This document shows positions 55,601 to 64,000 of a stretch of 64,000 bases of DNA, in pieces; the first letter of the stretch is position 1, and each line of letters opens with the position of its first letter. The notes under the pieces were generated by a model. It was not told where the DNA came from. It did not search any database and saw nothing but the letters and a program-made list of their open reading frames with translations. The DNA is from Rugalucina vietnamica (lineage: Eukaryota > Mollusca > Bivalvia > Lucinida > Lucinidae): positions 44,151,883 to 44,215,882 of the forward strand of contig OZ024879.1 of NCBI GenBank assembly GCA_964017185.1, written 5' to 3'. The position numbers and the translations under genes are program-made.

Positions 55601-56572
55601 GTAATTGATTTTGTTTGTTGCTTTTCATCTATCTTTTATCGTCTCAGGCAATGTAGGGACAGATATTAAGGTTAACAACATTTTTTTTCTATAGCTAGCC
55701 ATCTAAAAAGACAGATTTGGCCATCCTTAAATGATTCTTTGTTTGCTGTGCTCCTACCCATCAATTTTAGTGTGGGTAGGTAGGTAGGTCTTTTTTTTTT
55801 TGGAACCAGAAAAATATCTTTATACTTTGCTATATTAGTAGATGTATATGGTTCAAAATAGGATATATTGAAGTTAAAACAGTATAATAAAACATTGTCA
55901 GAGCATAAAAAAGGTTTTGGAAAGAATAATTTTGTGAAAATGAATCCTTGTTTTTAGATTTAAAAAAAAAAACAACCTCAAAATGGCCATAAAATTTTTT
56001 GGGTAGGGCCAATTTTGGCGGGTAGGTAGGAGCACAGCAAACCAACAATTTTTTATGGTCAGCCTTTGCCATTTTGAAAATAACAGCTTTCCTAATCTGG
56101 AAAAGTGGAGTATGCCAAGTTTGAAGCCATCTTCTAATACTGCAAAGGCCTAATTCTATAAGACCTGGTCAGAAACCCTGAAGACCGATTTTCTCGTAGC
56201 GTTTAAAAATGTTTGATCAAAATAGGTCGGGCATGAGAGCTTTGACCATGCCATGCATGCTTTACTGGGCCAGACACTTTCATTAACCGCAATACATTGC
56301 CAAAACTACTTACGTAAAGGATATTTCATATCTTATTGTATCTTAGCTGGTCACTGTGATACATGAATAGTTTTTCGCAAAACAAAATGTGTTTACTTCA
56401 TTCCATGTATCAATATTTTAGAATATCCCGTTAATGTTAGTTATAATGTGACAAAATATCATTTTCACGTTTTAAGGCTGACAGGGTTGGCATGTGCAAC
56501 AGGGTCAAAGCCAGAATAGGTGTAGATGCATGTATTCATTTATAATTAGATTGCATGTGATTATTTTTTCAG

Positions 56573-56673
56573 AATCTGACATTGAATGGAAAGATGTGAC
56601 AGACAGAGATATATTGGAGAAAGAAAACATCAACAAACTCCTGCCCTGTATATTTCACATTTGTTGTAATTAA
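56573..56673 (+). CDS. candidate small two-exon gene, exon 2
   Basis: The acceptor TGATTATTTTTTCAG is strong. The exon completes the split codon as Glu, continues SDIEWKDVTDRDILEKEN with acidic and basic residues alternating, then a hydrophobic Cys-containing end, and stops at TAA 56671-56673. No polyadenylation signal is obvious. Composition looks coding, but length is too small to be sure. Confidence 0.3.
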
Positions 56674-57269
56674 AACAATGAAGTGAGCAAAATGAATGGC
56701 TTTTGTGATTTAAGACAGAAATTTCCACTGATTTTAGCCATTGCAGACCATTGCAGTATTGTCAGTAGGTTATAAATCCCACTCAACAGCTGAGGTCATA
56801 CAGAGACAAGCTCCCTATATATCAAGTCTCATTTGAGAGGCTGAGAAGCCTGGCATCCATCCCATGATCCCTGGTTTACAAGCTGATTGGCTTTATCACT
56901 ATGCCAGGGTAGGCTTCCTATTCCAGTATTTGATGGGCATGAAAAAAGTATCATAACATTGGGCTGGAAACAAAGCGAAGTCTGTCATTTGATCTTCTTG
57001 TGAGAAAAGAAAAGAATTGCCGTAGCAATGACCAGGAATTGGAAAATCGTCTGAGTATGTTTCAGATTCTATATATTTTACAAATGAGAATGAGCAAAAT
57101 TTTAAGAAGTCAGAATGGATCCAGTATTTTCTCGCTATGTGGTTATTTCCGACAGTTTGTTTTCAGGAATTCCACAAAAAGTTTATGAAAATAAGACAAC
57201 ACACCCATTCATAGAGCTCAGCAGCCTTTAGTGCTCAAGATGACCTAGGATACCCACGACCTGGTTTTC

Positions 57270-58700
57270 AGCTCACCTGAGCTTGCTCAGGATGTGTTAC
57301 TCGAGCCGGTGTCCATCTGTCTGTTAGTCTGTATGCCTGGCCACCCTTTCAAATACATGTATGTATTTATCGCTGAAACTTGCATTTATTTTAAGATTTC
57401 ACGAATTGGATAGTAAAAGTTAATGACAAGTTGATTTCCTTGTTGTTTTGACATTAAAAATGTCCAAGGTGTAATTATGGCAAAATACCTTTTTTTCATG
57501 CTATGGCTCAAAATATAAAGGGTATCTGGCATTAATTTGTTTCACTGATTCATATAGTAAATCAAAACAATAACTGTGTGTGACAATTCTTAGCATAGAT
57601 TTTGGTCTTTAAAATGACCAAAATAGTTGCTTTAGGGTGAAATTATGGCAAAAAAGCACATTTTGTCATGCCCTGACCCCTTCATTTATTTGGAAACACA
57701 TAATTATTGTATGTATTTTACCCAAGTGAAAAGTGAAGTTAGTAACATGATTAAGTATTACTATTTTATTGTTTATTTGAATGTTTAATAATGACCAACC
57801 ATGTAAATTTATCGTAAAAATTCCAAAAAAGGGTTATAAGAACACCTTTTTCCTTGACATGACCCAAAATCTAATGGGTATCTGGCTTTTATTTTATGCC
57901 ATTTCACAAACTGGAATGGGAATGTTCAACTATGATCAAGTATGACAAGTTTTTCATTCATTTTTGTGCTTAATAATGTCCAAAATTGTTATTTTAGGGT
58001 GAAATTATGGCAAAAAAGGCACTTTTTTCTTGCCCTGACCTCTATATTCTTATGGATTTAGGACTATATGTCATTATTTTCTGTTTTTTGTAAACAGGAT
58101 GAAAAATTTAATAAGAGGACTTTATTTGATGACTTTCTCATTTTTATTCCTTTAAAATTGCCCACAATGGTAATTTTAAAACAGCAAAACACTGTTAAAA
58201 GGGTCCTTTTTTCGTGTCGTGGCCTATGTATTAGGGACTATCTGTCGTTATTACTACGTATTTTGCAAATAGGATGAAAGACTTAATAAGAGGACTTTGT
58301 TTGATGACTTTCTCATTAATTTTATTTATTTAAACTTGCCCACAATGGTAATTTTGATGGAAAATATGGCCAAAAGCCCCCTTTTATCATGCCGTGGCTT
58401 CATAAAAAGGCTGGTTACACATGTTTTTTTCATCATATTTTTAAAGAATGTACCTTTATTGGTTGTTGTACAGAGTTTCACAAAATTGACATTATAACAT
58501 GATATCTAAATTTTGATAAATGTCATAAAAATAGACATTTTCCCATAGGCACTAATGTTAAAATGTCATTTTGGGTACCTTTTCGCGTGCCCCTCCAGCA
58601 CCCAAACGAATATGGGTACCTATTGATGTTTTAGGTTAATTTGTTTAACCAAGTGTTATACTTGACAAAAAAGTTCTTTTTAAAAAAATGACATTATTCA
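57270..58700 (+). repeat. AGCTCACC-headed tandem repeat, second type
   Basis: Head AGCTCACCTGAGCTTGCTCAG with TCTGTCTGTTAGTCTG, then imperfect units around AGGGTGAAATTATGGCAAAA (57638, 57996) and GCCCACAATGGTAATTTT (58157, 58339). No tail is seen before the element ends. Confidence 0.65.
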
Positions 58701-58725
58701 GGCAGAGACCTTCATACATCCTTAA

Positions 58726-60823
58726 GTAGGCTGGGCTGGGGCCAGACCATTTGTGTGTCTTGCTCAGTCCACTGAGGTTCATATGGCAGTTTTCTTTTGC
58801 TCCAAAGTTTCTTTTCTTGTTTGAATTGATGCTTAGCGTCCCAGTCAACAGCTATGGTCATGTCGGGACGTTGCCACCATTTTATGGGACTTATACCCAA
58901 AATTAGGACGTCATGACATCCAAAAATTGCTTCAAATATAACCACCCAAATAAACCATTGAGACGTATATGTATGAATGTTTGACTTTAACCACTTTTCC
59001 TGGACAGTCTCAGACAGACCTGAGCGGTTAACCAGTAATCAGATGGCCAGTCAGTCAGTAGCTTCAGTTGTGTTACCCGTGATCCTAAAAAGGTACAAGT
59101 AGGCAATGGTCAGAAAAAGGCGCAATCAGAAAGAAATTCACACTTCAAAAACCGAGGTGGGAAAAAACTAAATTGACAATTAGGCACTAATATTTAGAAA
59201 ACATATAGCAGGCTGTATCTGTGGTGTAGTTTTCATTTTTTTATGTGAAAGAATGGATAAATTTTATAAGCAAATGTACATGAATACACAATTTTACGTT
59301 GCTTCACAAACGTTCCAAGGTTGTCTTTCTTTTGTGGTCCTACATCTATTTGTTATAGGTTTTTGGTGTCGATTTCTGAAGTCACACGGAAGTAGTTAAG
59401 TTCAGGTAGTTGTATGGCCACCTTTAGTGAAATAGCTGCTCACTCAGCTTATATAATGTTCTTTAGAGCTTTCACTTTATGGTCCATTTGATATGTATGG
59501 TATATTATACTGATCGTAATAGACTGACGTCACAGATTTATCATTAACTTTATGAAGGAAGTGAATGTATTTCACCAATCGCAACAGGCGAGTCATTCAG
59601 TTTATTATGGTAAATCTATGAGGCGAGACTACGATCATAATAGAATTATACAATAATGTGAATACACAAATAAGCTTTAATAAATTTGTATTTTAGCAGA
59701 ATAGAACCGCAATAAATAAAATCTATTCCATTCCTGTTACTGATTTAATGATTGTCAGACTTAATTGTTATCAGGTGAGCGATTGTTGCCCTTTTGGCTC
59801 TCATTTCTTTCATTGTTTTTACAGATATCCAGTAAATGTAATTTACTTATTGAAATAATTATGGGAGAAGAATGATACTCTGCTATAAATTATAAGTATT
59901 TGATTCTATAGAGAAAATACAAAATTGTTACGTACGTTACCATGCAATTACGTAAAGTATGTTACCGTTATCATGAAGCATGGTTTGTAATTGATTTTTG
60001 TGTGCTTTTAATACCTTTTAGGATAGATATTCAATAAATTTAATTTCCTAATTGAAATAACTGTGAGAGAAAAATGATAATCTGCAATTAATCATAAGTA
60101 TATGATTCTATAGTGAAAATACAAACTTGTTACATACGTTACCATGGCATTCTGTAAAATATGTAATCATTATCATGAAGCATGGCCTGTAGTTAATATT
60201 TCGTGTGCTTTTAATACCTACGGAAATTTTATTTCGAAAACTGGGATGTTGTTCAGGAAAGGAAGTGCCTTTGTTCTGTTTATGTTTGTTTGTGGGCATA
60301 ATAAATAAATGGGGATAGGGTAAGACAATCAGCATCTGTGGAGTGATGGAAGGTCACAGAGAGCTCTACTATATGTCATTTTAAAGGGCAAGGACTGTAG
60401 ATAAAATTATATAATTGTATTTTGGTATTTGGTATAAGCTATATTCTATAAGAAACGAAACACGGTGGATATGCCAAATTACACGGGTTATTTACGTTAC
60501 TTTTGTTGTACCAGTAGTCATGAAATCTAAATATTATTGACTTTGGGCCTGTTAGATTAGGTAACATCTCTGCTACATATTTGAAGGTAAAGTTCTTGTC
60601 AAATATTTCCTTTTTGTCATAAATTTGGGCGATCCCCTTAGCAACTTGAATTTAAAAATCATACATCGGTAACGTACGTAACACGCTCTGACACAATAAA
60701 GCCCCAGCAGTCAGAGTGCTAACAAGCGTCATTTAGTAGCTTAGGGTACTGGCTTTTAGAAAATATATGTCTACAAAAATCCCCGGCATGGTGCACCTCT
60801 GCCATATACTATGTGATAGCCTA
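58726..60823 (-). repeat. large inverted repeat, right arm, outer part
   Basis: Reverse complement of 45917-48645. It includes CCACTGAGGTTCATATGGCAG, repeat D, CACTTTATGGTCCATTTGA and the outer end CCCCGGCATGGTGCACC. It has an extra direct duplication of about 200 bp (59820-60010 and 60023-60215). Confidence 0.8.
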
Positions 60824-61083
60824 CATATTTACCGTTAGAAATCCGCACCCGTCTTTTGTCCAATCCAGTGAATTTGACAAACTCATTTTTCATTCGTATT
60901 TTATAACGGAAAACATGTGAGTTGAATCTTTTAACTGTACACCTTTAGCTTTTACCCAAGTCAAAGGTAGACCATACCCAATAACGCTTTTATGAGTTAA
61001 CGCCCATACAGTGACCTATTTGCCGAATTATATTATAGATAATGATGACTTGCGAGAACCGTGGTCATACCGGTCGCAACAAA

Positions 61084-61122
61084 CATGGTTGTTCCGTTAT
61101 ACATGTATAACAGAACAACCAT
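61084..61122. repeat. short palindrome
   Basis: ATGGTTGTTCCGTTATACA and its complement (one mismatch) meet at a TACATGTA centre. Confidence 0.75.
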
Positions 61123-61300
61123 TTTAAATACGATAAAATTGACTCAATGATTTAAGAATTAATGTATTTTAGACTTTTATTTTAAAAATTGTTTTATGAA
61201 GAATCTTAAGTTTTTTATAAATCATAACTTCATTTCAACTTTTACTTTTTTGCTTTGTTATTTAACGGTAATCAGGAGTAATTTAAGACAATGTTTGATA

Positions 61301-61579
61301 CATCAGGAAAACATGTCCGTGAAAAATATACCCCCCCCCTTGAACCCCGCTTTTTAAACAGGAAAACTGGGGTTTGCAGGGGTATACCTATTTTCTTGTT
61401 TTTTCTCCAAAACATAGATTGTGGGTACTCGTTCGAACCACCTCGCCGAGGCGGTTCTAACGTGTACCTACAATCTATGTTTTGAGCAAAAATAAGAAAA
61501 ATACCAAACTTTTTCCGCTGAATATTTGCGATTTTTAGCCGAAAAAAATATTGTCTATTATGGGCATGTTTTCGTTATG
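61301..61579 (+). mobile_element. MITE family 1
   Basis: CATCAGGAAAACATGTCCGTG to GGGCATGTTTTCGTTATG with a complete hairpin. Confidence 0.85.
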
Positions 61580-61879
61580 ATGTGTGTCAAATGTGACACT
61601 ACTGTGCGACCAAAACAGGAAAGCCTCATCTACGCCGCCTGTTGGTAAGTTATGTATCTATTTGAAAGGCAGGACACTGCACTCATATAATTATACTCAA
61701 GCCAACTATCTGGTTAGATTTACCACTAAAATCTTCCTATACAAGAAAGTCAACATATATATTCTATTGTCGAGAGTAATTTAAAAAGTGCAGTTTCTTG
61801 AAAAATGTCAAGATAACCCAACCCATTGTACACTATAACGACACATGCAATTTTCTTCTCTGCCTGTCTATGAACATTA

Positions 61880-62113
61880 GAGCCGCCTCGCGGGAAAACC
61901 AACAATGTGGTTTCCGAACAGGTCCGACATAAACCGGCCTGTGCAAGCACAGAAAAAAGCTAGAAGCTTGAAATTTCGGATTTAAGTATAAGAGGAATCG
62001 TACTATCCGAGAAGCGAAAACAAAGGCGCTGATCAGCTTCGCGGTTACCGCGAAGCTGATCTGCGCCTTTGTTTTCGCCTATGCAGATTGTTGGTTTTCC
62101 CATGGGGCGGCTC
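61880..62113 (-). mobile_element. MITE family 2, intact, TSD ATTA
   Basis: GAGCCGCCTCGCGGGAAAACC to GGTTTTCCCATGGGGCGGCTC, flanked by ATTA at 61876-61879 and 62114-62117. Hairpin centre CGCGGTTACCGCG. Confidence 0.9.
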
Positions 62114-62191
62114 ATTAGTAGACTAAAAACGCCCTTATGCAAAGAAATGAAAAATGATATGCATCGTTACGAGGACAATAAATGCTACGAC

Positions 62192-62422
62192 ATGAGAAAA
62201 GTCACACTATTTGATATTTCTCTAAATTACTCTTAGTTTTGCTCCAAAAATAGATTATGGGTACACGTTAGAACCGCCTCGGCGAGGCAATTCTAACGAG
62301 TACCACAATCTATGTTTTGGAGCAAAAATAAGAAAAATAGGTATACCCCTGCAAACCCCAGTTATTCTATATAAAAGTAGGGTTCAAGGGGGTATACTTC
62401 GCACGGACATGTTTTCATGATG
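62192..62422 (-). mobile_element. MITE family 1, left end degraded
   Basis: The hairpin and the right end CATGTTTTCATGATG are clear. The left end before 62238 is not. Confidence 0.7.
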
Positions 62423-62549
62423 AAAGAGATTTTTGTTTCATGATCAACCGAAAACCGGCATTGATTATGTTTCCAATAGGAATTGACTGACAAATATTAA
62501 TTTGATATAGCAAAGTCAGTAAAAAAGTATAACACATGTTTTGTTTGTT

Positions 62550-62860
62550 CTATTTGATGCTTTCCGTCCCAGTCAACAGCTATGTTCATGTTGGGACGTT
62601 ACCACCATGTTATGGGACTTTATACCAACACCAAGATGTCATGACACCCAAAAATATATTTTAAATAACATGCAGAATATCTAAATGTCAAAATGTATTT
62701 TCCTGATCGTTGCCTACTTGTACCTTTTTAAAATATAACCGCACAAGTACACCAAAAATGCTTACATGTTTGGATTGTTCGACTTTTACCATTTATTATG
62801 GACACGCTCAGACCATCTGAGCGGTTAACAATTAATAAGAAGATCAGTCAGTAGTTCCTC
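62550..62860 (-). repeat. SINE-body-like dispersed repeat
   Basis: TTTCCGTCCCAGTCAACAGC, CATGTTGGGACGTTACCACC and ACCATCTGAGCGGTTAAC parallel 58820-59050 and 53790-53990. Confidence 0.55.
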
Positions 62861-62871
62861 GGGACCAAGCA

Positions 62872-63206
62872 CATCAGGAAAACATGTCCGTAAAAACTAT
62901 ACCCCCTTGAACCCCACTTTTATTTAGCAAAACTGGGGTATGCACGGGTATACCTATTTTTCTTATTTTTGCTTCAAAACATAGATTGTGGGTACTCGTT
63001 AGAACCGCCTCGCTTTTCTTATTTTTGCTTCAAAACATAGATTGTGGGTACTCGTTAGAACCGCCTCAGCGAGGCGGTTCTAACGTGTATCCACAATCTA
63101 TGTTTTGAGCAAAAATAAGAAAAATATCAAAAATTTTCTACTGAAATTTTTCATTTTTTACAAATTTAAAAATCTCTGTATATTGCATGGGCATGTTTTC
63201 GTAATG
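62872..63206 (+). mobile_element. MITE family 1 with partly duplicated hairpin arm
   Basis: CATCAGGAAAACATGTCCGT to GGGCATGTTTTCGTAATG. About 56 bp of the left arm is present twice in tandem (from about 62958 and 63015), the duplication ending at CCGCCTCGC. Confidence 0.85.
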
Positions 63207-63436
63207 AGTCCATCCAGTTCTCCAAGCCCCAGTGTGCGGGTGGGTACCCATATTCACATCCGGCCATCCTTATAAATGACTTACATTCGTCATAATATAC
63301 AGGCCTTAAATGAAATACGATAGGAAATTTTGAAAATTTTGAAAACGTTGAGCATAATACAGGAATCTTCTCGTTATAGATCTACATGTAAATTATGACA
63401 AAAATTCACAACCTAGGATGTTGATGGATAACAAAT

Positions 63437-63676
63437 GAGCCGCCTTGTGGGAAAACCAACAATGTGGTTTCCGAACAGGTCCGACACAAACCGGGCTGTA
63501 CAAGCACAGAAGAAAGCTAGAGGCTGGAAATTTTGGATTTAGAAAGTAGAGGAACAGTTACTGTACTATCCGTGTAGCGAAAACAAAGGCGCTGATCAGC
63601 TTCGCAGTTACTGCGAAGCTGATCTGCGTCTTTGTTTCCGCATATGCAGATTGTTGGTTTTCCCATGAGGCGGCTC
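63437..63676 (-). mobile_element. MITE family 2, intact, TSD AAAT
   Basis: GAGCCGCCTTGTGGGAAAACC to GGTTTTCCCATGAGGCGGCTC, flanked by AAAT at 63433-63436 and 63677-63680. Confidence 0.9.
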
Positions 63677-63680
63677 AAAT

Positions 63681-64000
63681 CTGGATCAAACATGTGGAAA
63701 AAGTCTCCTCAGCGCGTCTTATCGTATTATCAGCTTAGGGGATTAGTGGTACAGGTAAATCATCTTCGGTTCTTTCCGGTGATTTACGATTTACTTGGCG
63801 CCTCTGTCCGTAAAATTACCTGTGTAACTTTAGCCCGAGGGCAACCATAAAATTTGATCATAAATTGTCTTAAAAATTTATGAACTCAAAACTTCGACTA
63901 TGAAATAATATGAAAATATAAGAAATACAAAATGTGTGGCTTTGATGACGGTAAAAAAAAAAAAAAAAAAAAAAACACGATTTCGAATGAAAGAAAACTC
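63681..64000. other. noncoding end of window
   Basis: No gene recognised; poly-A run at about 63953-63975. Confidence 0.5.

Larger units (their letters stand above)
53157..58721. mobile_element. 5,565-bp TTAA-flanked DNA element
   Basis: TTAA at 53153-53156 and 58722-58725. The left end GGATGTATGACGGTCT matches the right end read inward, GGATGTATGAAGGTCT. The opposite arm has a single TTAA at 48646-48649 with both flanks joined (CCTAC-TTAA-ACAATATTTCC), a direct empty site. A TTAA duplication is characteristic of piggyBac and Kolobok superfamilies. There is no transposase ORF. The interior holds SINEs, a family 1 MITE, a candidate two-exon gene and a tandem repeat. Confidence 0.85.

Noticed and set aside
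4842-63120. Recurring ORFs with peptides such as EPPRRGGSN across the window
   Set aside because: They are translations of the family 1 MITE hairpin (GAACCGCCTCGGCGAGGCGG), open by composition and broken at random outside it.
12348-63676. ORFs with GKPTICIGENKGADQLR-like peptides
   Set aside because: Translations of family 2 MITEs. They end at the element borders and occur in both orientations.

Overview
The window looks like intergenic and intronic DNA of an invertebrate nuclear genome, most likely a bivalve or another mollusc. The reasons are AT-rich sequence, introns with GT..AG borders, many tRNA-derived SINE fragments, tandem blocks of a repeat that begins with the motif AGCTCACCTGAGC (familiar from mollusc genomes), a Helentron-type rolling-circle transposon, and dozens of hairpin MITEs. 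No bacterial gene organisation is present. The species cannot be named from the sequence alone.

Layout. (1) 1-2.8 kb: 3' part of a Helentron RepHel gene, a PIF1-like helicase fused to a C-terminal EEP/AP-like endonuclease, cut by the window edge. (2) 4.6-7.1 kb: nested MITEs. (3) 7.1-18.9 kb and 23.3-31.9 kb: two copies of one segmental tandem duplication. Each copy carries a two-exon gene for an 80-residue secreted cysteine-rich peptide (exons 11890-12017/15674-15788 and 27895-28022/30607-30721). All 11 cysteines and their spacing agree between the copies while many other residues differ, so these are the best candidate host genes in the window. Many MITEs are present in only one copy, so they moved after the duplication. 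(4) 19.9-21.1 kb: a 156-bp tandem repeat element. (5) 32-37 kb: little that can be recognised. (6) 37,717-44,698: a 6,982-bp element with about 90-bp terminal inverted repeats starting CACAG, a perfect 5-bp target duplication (ATGTT) and subterminal repeats, resembling Transib/RAG-type ends. It has accumulated a tandem mollusc repeat, SINEs, a GTCGAC minisatellite and an unusual array of about 36 GATATC palindromes phased mostly at 21 bp. (7) 45.9-60.8 kb: a large imperfect inverted repeat whose arms hold palindromic GTTACGTACGTTAC motifs. One arm contains a TA-flanked mariner-type MITE and the other a 5,565-bp TTAA-flanked element; in both cases the opposite arm preserves the empty site. The TTAA element contains a possible two-exon small gene. 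(8) 61.3-63.7 kb: further MITEs.

Most of the window is therefore transposable-element sediment whose insertion order can be read from internal empty sites. Well supported coding content is limited to the Helentron ORF and the two cysteine-rich peptide genes. A 149-residue ORF at 45,344 and the two-exon candidate at 55.5-56.7 kb are tentative.
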